64,000 nucleotides of DNA. Origin: Asterias amurensis (Eukaryota; Echinodermata; Asteroidea; Forcipulatida; Asteriidae). The notes under the pieces were generated by a model. It saw only the letters and a program-made list of their open reading frames with translations. It had not been told where the DNA came from and did no database searches. Position 1 is the first letter of the stretch. Each line of letters begins with the position of its first letter. The stretch covers positions 15,254,406-15,318,405 of the forward strand of contig NC_092655.1 in NCBI RefSeq assembly GCF_032118995.1. The letters run 5' to 3'. Shown piece by piece: positions 54,259 through 64,000 of this stretch. A program made the translations under genes and the position numbers.

Positions 54259-54639
54259 GTCTGAGGCTTGTGAATCGATCGGAAAGGTCTCTTCCATACA
54301 CCATGTAGCTTCATGCTCTATCCTTAATACCCCTTTCTTCCCCAATCTCGCTGTGTACTCAATAACTACTGCGCGGATAACATGTTTTTGATGGAACCTA
54401 GTGAAGGCATGAAGCTATTGTTTGTTAGCCACTGGTCGTTAGACAACCCAAGGTGATGTGCAGCGCTGCCAGGGGCGAATTTCATTGTGCTGCTCTAACG
54501 GTCATGTAGATTTTTCTGCTCACTTTAGCATAATAACAAAAATTGATTTTAAGCGCGAGTGTTTTCTTTTCTTCATGGGCTAGCAAGAAAATCAAGTGGC
54601 CAGCATGGGCATACACCATCATGGATTTGCATTGGTACG

Positions 54640-54802
54640 TCATTCGTGTGACAAGGTTGTTATTTCTTTCATTATTAATTTTGCAACTTTGACGATCGAG
54701 TGAGCACAAATTTTCACAGGTTTGTTATTTTATGCATGTTGAGATACACAAAGTGAGAAGACTGGTCTTTGACAATTAACCAATAGTGTGCAGTGCCTTT
54801 AA
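54640..54802 (+). mobile_element. Family A fragment (right part)
   Basis: GTGTGACAAGGTTGTTATTT through CAATAGTGTGCAGTGCC to TTAA at 54799-54802. The left half is missing. Confidence 0.6.
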
Positions 54803-55089
54803 AGTCACCTGAAAATATATATTTTTTTTTTTCTACAAACATTAGAGTATATATGTTTGTGAACAATAAAATAATTTTTTGAGTAATTGTTTGTAACGAT
54901 TTATATGTTTGAAAAATAGATAAAGTTGTTTGGGGGGTGACTCCGCCTACCCCTTTTGTGACATCAATCGAGGCAGACTTTGCCTCGATCGAACATTGAA
55001 CACACCCCCGTGCAAGTACATGAAAGTCCTAGTCGTGAGTTTGTACGTTTCGAAAGCATTTTTTTTTCTTGCATTTTTCCGACAATGTC

Positions 55090-55345
55090 GACCAGTGTAT
55101 ATTGCTGCTGGATGCAGCAAAACAACTAAAGATGGGGTCAGTTTGCAAAGTGGTCCGGTCCGACGTATTTTCCAGCGATCTGTGCAGCAAACACTTCGAG
55201 CCGTCGAAATACACCACACATTTTGACATGAAGAGAAAAGTTCTTTTCTAAAACATGACGCCATCCCAACAATTTTTCCAGCTGGTGGAAAGTCGAAGAA
55301 GGTACCTGAAAGACATGACGAACCTAAAGGAGCATTTGCCTAAAA
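55090..55345 (+). pseudogene. Broken THAP zinc-finger domain
   Basis: THAP domains are C2CH DNA-binding modules found in host factors and P-element-type transposases. One frame reads VYIAAGCSKTTKDGVSL, the typical THAP start, but with Tyr where the first zinc Cys is expected. A second frame reads DLCSKHFEPSKYTTHFD, the C-x2-H half, then a stop. A third reads DAIPTIFPAGGKSKKVPERH, containing the AVPTIF-like end. The middle of the domain, with its conserved Trp, appears deleted. At least two frameshifts separate the parts, so this is a dead copy. Whether it came from a gene or a transposon cannot be told. Confidence 0.7.
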
Positions 55346-57789
55346 ATTGGGTATTGTTTAAACTTTGAGGGCATGTTTTTAGCTTGTGCCAAGCGTCACT
55401 ATCTTGTGTTGGCACTGCATGCGATTAACTGTGCTGGGTAATCCGATAGGACCGTCCGCACAGCAGCCATACAGTGCGCGCAGTCTGCTCCGTGACCATA
55501 GTTCTGTACATTTAGGCATCATACCGATCAGGTATCCAGACGTAGTGTAAGGGGCCAGACTACTCATTTTCTCTTCAAATATCGCGCCTTAATTGACGTC
55601 ACGAACAGCGCCCTCTTGGGTCGGGCCTACTTTTAAATTTGTAAATAAAATTGAAACAAATTTTTTAGAACCTTAGTTAACTGTTTGTTCATGTTCCAAT
55701 ATTATCAAAAAACATTTCAGTGACAAATGCAAAATACCACTTCCAGATGACTTGAATTCTATTTTCTATACATACATGTAGAAGCCCGCTCATCAGAAAA
55801 TACAGTTCTAATCCAATTTGGCGACATACATGTACATGTAGGGCGGTATTCATATAGGGACAGTCTTGGTGTAGGTTATTTGGAGACCTGTCACACTGTA
55901 CAGCAGCAAACACTGACCATGCACTGACCATGGAGCTACATCTATTACATGTAAAGTAAGCTTTGTAAGACAGGTTCACACTTTCATAATCCATGCCTGC
56001 CGAAATTGATCAGAACAATAATCTATTCGTAATCCTGGACTTCATTCTGGGCATTGGATGATGATGCACAGAGCCAGCAACACTGAGTTGTAGCGCCCAT
56101 CAATCTGGTGATTTACAATGTAGCCTGAGCTATTAGCCTGTAATTTATGATATGTGACCCAGTCAGTGGTAGCACAAAGCTTCAGTCATTTTGCCTTTTG
56201 TGACTGGAATGAATAGGACCAACATGTGTACGTGTACACTGTATAGGCAATGAGCTGCGCATTATGTATGTTAACGGTACAAACTGCTTACAAACGATAG
56301 ATTCGTACATTGTATACAAGTGTGAAAGTTGGGCTACATAACTTTCAGGAGACTTAAGTCGGGTTCATACTTCCTGCAAATGCGAAAGCGATGCAAATTT
56401 GAAGTGAATTTGACATCACAACTCTCCTTTCGTAGCGAGTTGAGCAGAGTTGAACTGCTGTGAATTATTCGTTGTGATTTTGTGACGTCTACGTTCGCTT
56501 CACATTCGCATTCACAGGAAGTATGAGCCGAGCTTACTTCCCGGTTCCAGGAATAATTAAGTGTTGTGGTGTGGATGTGCAAGCCTTTGGAACAATGTTT
56601 AAAACAATAGCAATAGTTTGCAGTTTAAAGCCATCGGACACCTTCTGAACAGAACAAAAATTCAAAGTTTAGAAGATTACAAATAAATTACAGGGTTTAC
56701 AGAAGGGTGAAAGACTTCCCTTGAAATATTTTTCCATGAAATGCCCTACTATTTGAAGAAACATTAAAATAGTTATTAAATTCTCGATATATGGAGAATA
56801 ACAGATTTATTTTAAACACATGTCATGAAACATACGGAAACAAGGGTGGGTTTTTTCGTTATTTTCTCACGACTCTGATAACCGACTGAGCCTAAATCAC
56901 AGGTTTGTTATTTTATATAAGTTGTGATACACGAAGTGTGGGCCTTTGGACAATACTGTTTACCGATGTTGTGCGACTACTTTAAAGGGAAGGTATGCCT
57001 AGATACGTTTTATTTTCTTAAAAGTAATGGCGATATAGAATAAATTTCTAAAATAAAATTGCACAAAAAAGAATCATGTGGGTGTAAAACAAGAATATGA
57101 AATTGAGCTAAACAAAATAAAATTTTGTTGACCATGCAATTTTTTTTCTTGAGCTGTCTGATAAGCCTGGAATTTCAGTTATGTTTTGGTAATGAAATTT
57201 ATCCTGCAAAGGGCAACTCGGAAACTACTAGAAAATAAGATTTGCACAAAAACAAGGGCATTGAAACACTGGATTCTCTGGCCTGCGTAATTCCTGACGT
57301 GTTTAATTTGTTTCATGCCAGTGCATCTCCATAAATGGCTGCAAATTTCCCTTTTCAAAACTACGCATGGCTGCTTTTCAATTCATCCCTCACGGATTAA
57401 CAATGCAACTGGCACATGGCATACCTGTTATACAGCTGAAGTTTACAAGCTATAAAAATCCCAAACCGCAGAGTGCTCTGTGTATGGTGGGTGCCGTTGG
57501 CTGTGTACACAGAATCAGCATAATACAAGTGAAATACTGAAAAGATACACGCTTTAAATCAGATTAGCCCTCAGAAGTACGTAGGTTTTTAAGTGCAGTG
57601 TGCATTTATGCAATTTATGCATTTTTTTGTTCATTCTTGTTTGGATTTACTTATACTGGCCTTCTTGTACATTGTAACCTGTGTTATGAAGGGTATCATC
57701 ATTTAAAATGGACTCGGTGAAGTCTGGTGTTTCTGAAGAAATTCTGTTCAAAATATTTGAAGCTGAAAAACACTTCAGGACTGAAGCTT

Positions 57790-57975
57790 TTCTCAGGCAT
57801 CTGGAAGCATACATTTGTGCAACAAGGGTGTATTTTCTTTCAAGATTATCTTTCAACTTTGATCGCCAAATTGAGCCAAAATATTCACAGGATATGAATT
57901 TTATGCATCGTATAAGTTACTACAAGTGAGAATACTGGTCTTTGATGATCAAAAGTGCCCAGTGGTGCCTTAAAA
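57790..57975 (+). mobile_element. Family A, diverged right part
   Basis: GCAACAAGGGTGTATTTTCT, TATTCACAGGATATG and GGTCTTTGATGATCAAAAGTG are recognisably family A, ending GGTGCCTTAAA. It is heavily diverged. Confidence 0.5.
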
Positions 57976-58145
57976 CATCCTTAAATCATTCAGCCTGAAT
58001 CACCTCGCTTTGCTTGAATTTGAACGTTTTGTGGGTACTGAATCCACAAATTACCCACACTGAAGGTCTAGCCTACAAAGCTTATGTTGAATTAATATCA
58101 GAGTTGAGCATTTTGATAGACAGCTGCTTCTCAGAATGCTGCCTT

Positions 58146-58503
58146 TTAAAGACACTGGACACTAATGGTAATTACTCAACGTAAGTTGTTGGCATAGAAT
58201 CTTACTTTGAAACAAGTAAAGGAACGCTGAGAAACGGCTCCCTCTGAAGTAATGTAGTTTTTGAGAAAAGTAATTTTCCACAAAGTTGATTTTAAGACAG
58301 CAGAATTAGAATTTGAAGTCCCGAAATCAAGCATCTGAAAGCACACAACTTCGGTGTATTTTCTTCCATTATTATCTTGCACTTTCGACCGACCAATTGA
58401 GTTCAAATTTTCACAGGTTTGTTATTTAATGCATGTGTTGAGATACACCAAGTGAGAAGACTGGTCTTTGACAATTTGTACCAAAGGTGTCCAGTGCCTT
58501 TAA
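58146..58503 (+). mobile_element. Family A foldback MITE
   Basis: TTAA at 58146-58149 and 58500-58503, with AAAGACACTGGACACTAATG and GGTGTCCAGTGCCTTTA ends. Confidence 0.75.
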
Positions 58504-60251
58504 ACAGCTCTGTGAAACTAGGCCTTGATCGATTCAAAATTAACTAGATTACCTGCCTTGAACAGTCTAAATGGATGACCAACATAGCTCTCTGTTCACA
58601 GTGAATCTGAGGAACGGAGATTTATTGCCGTTACCCTTTTTACCTTCAAAGTCTGGAGGTTGATGATAATGGAAAACAGAATTATGGATCACCATTTGAA
58701 ATTGAAAAAAGGTTTTTTTTAAAGTAGAAAGTGAAACAAATTCATTGAAATAGGTATGTACTGTACATGTACATATAAGTTCATTTATTTTCTCTCCATA
58801 ATACATGAAAAGGATGGATTTGTTATATGCAACCCCCCACCCCCAACACACAAAATAAACAAATGCTACAGTGTTGTAGTGTACAGTGTAAGTGCAGAAT
58901 TTTGAGCGGTCAGGTTGGCATAGTGGTGTTTCCTCACCTTCCACCTCTACATGTACAGGACCCCGGTTTGAATACAACCGAGGGACCCACTACATGGATT
59001 GGGTTTTCAATCCCAGCCTGACTGCGTAGGTTTTCCCTGGAATATTTCTCTGGGGGTTTGCTTCCGACATCTAAAACTGAAACTTCCTTCTTTGTATTCT
59101 ATCTATCCAATTGGGTTATTAAGTTTCATTTTCTGAAAATCCTTGGCTCCACGACCAAGAATAAATGCAAATAAATTCTGTGATAAGCAAAGCCATGAAA
59201 CTGGACCTTGATCTAAAAGCACACAAAAAATGCTAAGCACAGACCCACTATTGCTAAGCAGATATAGGTTACCAGCCAAAAGTCCATAAAGTTTACATTA
59301 TTGTGACCGCTGCCCCACCCATTTTTTGCTTAGGAAACTAAGCAGTATTTTTGCTCGAAGGTTTGATTAAATTAGGCCCAGATCTGGAGTTCAGGATATT
59401 TGTAAAAGAAAAAATACTACTTATAAATGCACTTTTATGAATGAGTCTTTGAGGAATTCTAGAAATAACAACAATGGCTCCCATTTTACTCACATAATAT
59501 TATGAATCATTTGCCATGGTCAAGGTCACAGCCATCAAATGATGAATGAAAACCTATAATGTGATAAGTTATAATGGAGCTCAAACGGAATTTTCACTCG
59601 GCCAGTAATTGACTGTATGAATTAAATACAGGCATCAGACAGGATTTGATTGGCATGACTGCTCAACCTTTTACGTTATGTAATTAAAATCAGACACTTT
59701 GGCAACAATTTACCAGACATGAACCAGACATTTTCCCCATTATGATTTACGAGGTAGAGAAGTAAATAAAGACAAACATTCTCAGTTCGTGGCCCAACTT
59801 CATTGGCTCTGCTTGTAAACCGCAAGCAAATAATCGGGGCTTATGGAAGCAGGGAATTCCATGCTTACATCAAGCAAATTTCACGGGTTGTCACAGAATT
59901 TTTGATGGTGCACATGCTTACTCAAGCATTTTTTTGCTTACACAGCTACCGAAATTCGGCGCTTGTACAGTAAGCGGAGAATGGTGAATCAAAAGCTGAA
60001 TCACAGGGGAAAAAATGGCATTGAATATTGATTCCCCCCCCCCTGTCATGAAATTAAATTTGCATAGAACGCGTGCAAACTGCAAAGCTTAATATGAGCA
60101 GGTCTCTATAATGCCACCAGGCCTGATAATTTAAGGCAATTGTGCCCACTGGCAGTGCATTCATTGGTGCTTCTTCAAATATTGGAGAAGACAATTTAAT
60201 TTTCCTCGGAGTGGTGGCCTTCAGTTCTTCAAGGAATAAAACGGCCTTGGC

Positions 60252-60615
60252 GTGTTGTGGCTGAATGGATTAGAGCACATGTCACAAGCTCTTGTGTTTC
60301 TGATCAGTAGAGTGTGGGTTCGAGTCCCGGTCATGACACTTAATTGTGTCTTTAAAGGCAGCGGACACTATTGGTAATTACGTACTTGTAATTATTAGCT
60401 TAGGTTGATAGTATAAAACATTGTGAGAAACGGCTCCCTCTGAAGTGACTTAGTTTTCGAGAAAGATGTAATTTTCCATGAATTTGATTTAGAGACTTCA
60501 GATTTAGAATTTGAGGTCACGAAATCAACCATCTGAAAGCACACAACTTTGTGTCACCAGGGTGTTTTTTCTTTCAATATTATCTCCCAACTTCGACGAC
60601 CAATTGGTTGCATAC
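60252..60615 (+). mobile_element. S2 SINE head interrupted by a family A element
   Basis: The S2 head runs from GTGTTGTGGCTGAATGG to GTCATGACACTTAATTGTGTC. It is cut at TTAA (60352-60355), where family A begins (AAAGGCAGCGGACACTATTG). Family A itself breaks off near 60610 after GACCAATTGG. Confidence 0.65.
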
Positions 60616-60892
60616 ATGTGTACTTAAAAAACGTAGCTCTACGATACCTTGCAGGGAAATACTGACAGAGCATCACTGAGTGAGAGATATGAGTGCTACA
60701 CTAAGCAGTCACTATTGTTATTATTGGAATATTTATTATTATTTTGTACCCTGGTACCCAACACATAAGTGAAGACCTGGCTCAGCTGTGGCAGGCATAA
60801 TTAATTTAAGACGATCCATCCAAGAGGAACTGGGGTTCCTCCCTTTACCTGTTAAAATACTTGCCATTTGACAGAACAGATGTTGTAACGTG

Positions 60893-61165
60893 GGGTGTCG
60901 TGGCCGAGTGGACAAGACTAAGAGCACCGAACTCAAGCTCTGATGCACTGTTCAGCTGAGTGTGGGTTCGAATTCTGGTTGTGACACTTGTGTCCCTGAG
61001 CAAGACACTTACATGTAACTACGTGTATACTTGCTTCTCTCCACCCAGGGGTAAATGGGTACCTGTGAGGGCAGAGATGATTCTTGTGATTGGTTTAGCC
61101 GAGTAGCGCATATTTTCGCACAGGCTGTATATTCCCCAGGGAGCTAAGATGGATTTCCAGTGGTC
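60893..61165 (+). mobile_element. tRNA-derived SINE, family S2, without TTA tail
   Basis: GGGGTGTCGTGGCCGAGTGG, GTGGGTTCGAATTCTGG and GTGACACTTGTGTCCCTGAG, then CACCCAGGGGTAAATGGGTA and CAGGCTGTATATTCCC. Order and spacing are as in 15131-15489. The 3' end is lost. Confidence 0.7.
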
Positions 61166-62027
61166 TGGATAGTGGAACAGCAACTTTGTTCTGAGAAAAA
61201 AAATGTTTGTTTTCTTCCGAAATGCTTTTTAAAATCTAGAAAATAGAATTTGGAGGTCCCCAAAATAAATGTTGCATAAAGTCCAGGCTGTCAAACTGAA
61301 AGCATTTAAACCTTTTTTTTTTTTTTTTTTTACTACTAGAATGGGATCACCTAATTTGAGTTTTTTACTGGTTGGTTTTATCATGGAGGAAGAATGGTAT
61401 TTATTACCATTTAATGTGAGTTTTCAGAGGATGGAAATTAAATTACCCAATTCCGAAATGCCAATAACGATCCCTTTAATAGAAGGACTACATGCTGTCC
61501 TATAATATTGTAGACATGATATCCACTGAAGCGGCTTGACTCTGGTAACAATAATTCACCAATGCACAAATTAGATTGAGTAAAAAATAGTCCGAGCATC
61601 AATTCCAGATAAGATCATAGTAGGGCCACGCACAGTATAAGAGCTCCATGATACAGCTATGGTTATCAGACACTGCAAGATCTGTCACTTCTGATAGCTT
61701 TTTCACCTATGTGAGTGTTTTTATTAACGCTGCGGACTGTCAATAAGGGTTAGGTACACACGCAGGAAGAAAAGAGATGCTGCATAGCTACAGCTGAGCG
61801 CTGTAACCTGATTTACAAGAATGCTCATCTGGGTGTACTTTCCCGTTTGACAATGTCTGGAACTGACTGCTTGGAACATGTAGCTATGCATTTTACATTA
61901 GAGTAAAAGACTTGGAGATGTTTAAAGGGAAGGTATACGTTTGGTTATCACTCATAAAGGCAAAATCTTTGGTTAGAAGACTCCAGCAGCATTCGATAGT
62001 TTTCCCTTTGACAATTGAATGAGTACT

Positions 62028-62376
62028 AAAAAAAAACACGATGTCCACAGATTTACACTGAACTTACACAGTTTGAAGATAATGATGGTAGAAAGCTTCC
62101 CTGCAAGTAATACCTGCTGAGGTGCTGTACTTTTTGAGAAATGAGTAAAACAATGTCATGAAAATAATTTTCGTCTCAGTGATCATGACACAAAAATTAT
62201 TTTGGAATGTAAAAATGTACTTCAAGTTCATGACATTGTTTTACTCATTTCTCAAAAACTACAGCACCATAGCAACTAATATTTTAAGGTGAGCTTTCCA
62301 CTACCATCACCTTCAAATGATGTCAGTTTAATGTAAATAAGTGGACATTGTGTTTTTTGTTACTGGTAATGTCCAG
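62028..62376. mobile_element. Family C foldback element
   Basis: ACGATGTCCACAGATTTACA faces TAAATAAGTGGACATTGTG. TTTTGAGAAATGAGTAAAAC faces GTTTTACTCATTTCTCAAAA. An element-K-like head (AAAGGGAAGGTATACG near 61925) directly precedes it. Confidence 0.65.
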
Positions 62377-62724
62377 TGTACTGCAAAGGTGGTAGGCCTC
62401 ATGCAGTTGTTGTCTGAAACAAAATTTGGCAATTAGCAGTGAGGCAGTTATCCATAATCTCAGTCTGGTTCCTGATGAGAACTTTGCATTGTACTACTTG
62501 TTACTTTTCAGTTGACTGTACTCACTTTAACAGGATTATCCATCACCTTAATCCTGCTGCTTCAGCTAATCTATTCATGTTGGATTTCCAAGTGACAGAC
62601 AAGTTGAACATAAAGCAGCAAACAGGGCCTGGTTCTTTTGTGAAAGGGAACAACAAGCTGAAGCTGAGTGCACTTTGGGAAAGGCATGATCCTCCCTTCC
62701 TGGCCTTAAATTCCCAGGTGATTC

Positions 62725-63107
62725 TTAAAGGGAGGGTACACGTTTGGTAATTGTCAAAAATCAGTCTTCTCACTTGGTGTATCCCAACATAAGCATAAAA
62801 TAACAAGCCTGTGAATATTTGAGCTCAATTGGTCATCGAAGTTGCGAAAAAATGATAAGAGAAAAAAGCACCCTTGTTGGACGAATTTTTGTGCTTTCAG
62901 ATAGGAATAAAAGACTTCTGGCTAGAGTCTTTTATTATTTGAGTGAGAAATAATAACCTCTTTCTCAAAATCTATGCAACTTCAGAGGGAGCCGTTTCTC
63001 ACACTTAGTGTTTTATACTATCAACTGCTCTCCAATGCTCGTTACCAAGTCAGTTTTTAAGTTCATGTTTGTTTTGAGTAATTACCAAACGTGTACCTTC
63101 CCTTTAA
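62725..63107 (-). mobile_element. Family A subfamily, minus orientation
   Basis: TTAA at 62725-62728 and 63104-63107. The terminal repeats differ from the main family (AAAGGGAGGGTACACGTTTG / CAAACGTGTACCTTCCCTTT), while the inside is family A. The core is a TAAAAGACTTCTGGC/TAGAGTCTTTTAT hairpin instead. Confidence 0.75.
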
Positions 63108-63789
63108 CAAGTAGGCCTACCTGCTGACTTCATTACCCATGCGATTCTCAGACCTGATACTTCACGAAGGCAACCAAGGCGATTGCCTCCATGCCCGCGG
63201 GTCATTGCCTTATAGTGTCATTGAAATGCTCTGAAGAAATTTACAATTTCCTCTTACATGTATGGTGCCCTTTAACTGAGGAGAAAATAAGAGTAACTAT
63301 AAATATAAATATGAATAGTAAACCTGCGGGTACAACCATGAGTAAAATCTCTTTTGAAGAAGTGGTGGCTCTGAAACGAGCCAGTTTGCTCTCGACGTTT
63401 TGAACAGTATACTCTGCTCTAATCAAGATTCTGAGCTATAAGTCCTGCACGTTCTTGTGGATTCCCCCCCCCCCCCCCCACCCCAAAAAAAATTAAAAAA
63501 TAAAATAAAAATGAGCCCTGTGACTGTGAACTTCATGATACATTGCATACATTTCAACAGGACTCTACAATCACAGGGTGCATGTAGGTAGGGCATTCTA
63601 ATAATTTTTGTTTAACTTGAGTTGTTCTTCCTCCAGCCAGACAAGCACCTGATCATTTTATAGATTTAAGGTGTTGTTTAGACTCCGAATCAATATAGAC
63701 CTTTGCTGCATGCAGTCGTTTGGACTTCACCTGTGCCTATTTGAGATGCACGCAAATTATTATAGAGGCTAGGTTGTTGGGCACGGTTG

Positions 63790-64000
63790 GCTGGCTGCCT
63801 AAGGGCCATGTCACACAAGGCAATTTACAGGCAACCATTTCCAGGCAACCATTTACATGTACAGGCAACCATTTCCAGGCAATTTCTAAGAAGAAAAGCA
63901 CATCAGACATTGTTTCACAAATTACTCACATGCTACCAAAGTGGTTCTGTAGCCTGTATGTACTCCATAACAGTGCTGGCAACCTACATTGTACGCTGAG
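63790..64000. repeat. Repeat F, running off the right edge
   Basis: GGGCCATGTCACACAAGGCAA then three short copies of AGGCAACCATTT(A/C)CA. This is the left part of repeat F with a local triplication. Confidence 0.5.

Larger units (their letters stand above)
39234..64000. other. Long region without convincing intact genes
   Basis: Apart from the elements listed separately, this 25-kb stretch shows no open frame with recognisable protein features. Short homopolymers (G about 41598, C about 48620, C about 63463) and A/T-rich filler separate the repeats. It may be intergenic or the first intron of a gene starting near 43.4 kb. Confidence 0.5.

Noticed and set aside
62439-62806. Overlapping frames of about 100 and 87 codons on opposite strands
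   Set aside because: Neither shows a domain; the right part is the end of a family A element.

Overview
The window is animal nuclear DNA: intron-rich genes with GT-AG splice sites, tRNA-headed SINEs, CR1/L2-like LINE ends, and a dense population of palindromic mini-transposons with TTAA ends. Gene content (RABEPK, NOP56, a PCGF-family RING gene, a BED/hAT gene, a C2H2 finger array, a THAP remnant) and repeat style suggest an invertebrate deuterostome, most likely an echinoderm and perhaps a sea star. That placement is inference.

Layout. 1-4.1 kb: 5' part of RABEPK (minus; runs off the left edge) with a CpG-rich promoter-like region near 4.1 kb. 5.46-8.45 kb: plus-strand C2H2 zinc-finger array with a 533-codon open frame of 17 fingers, flanked by frameshifted and decayed fingers. 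8.76-9.04 kb: an inverted pair of tRNA-derived SINEs. 11.4-18.2 kb: NOP56 (minus), nine coding exons whose lengths sum exactly to an in-frame 531-residue protein if a Met-only first exon is assumed. 20.9-26.4 kb: a minus-strand gene with three BED zinc fingers and a hAT transposase body, five coding exons, all introns in phase 0. 26.9-39.2 kb: a plus-strand Polycomb-group RING finger gene (RING, proline-rich LPIQxT repeat linker, RAWUL-like C-terminus) in ten coding exons. The BED/hAT and PCGF genes are head to head with about 440 bp between their start codons.

From 39.2 kb to the end I find no convincing intact coding exon. This part is mostly dispersed repeats, a candidate non-coding first exon at 43.4 kb, and a broken THAP domain at 55.1 kb. 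The repeats fall into recognisable families: A (about 385 bp, TTAA ends, palindromic core, at least 17 copies or pieces), B and C (almost wholly palindromic, TTAA ends), D (TTAGCA/TGCTAA-rich foldback), a short GTATGGCGCCACCAC foldback, and two tRNA-headed SINE families. LINE 3' ends, SINEs and their TTA tails sit within a few bases of several PCGF and NOP56 splice sites.

The most interesting signals are: the community of TTAA-flanked hairpin elements and their flanking direct repeats; a snap-back SINE dimer with a 13-bp target duplication; the triple-BED domesticated transposase sharing a promoter region with a Polycomb gene; and an in-frame 18-bp coding minisatellite in the PCGF linker. All exon coordinates are by-eye splice models without transcript support.
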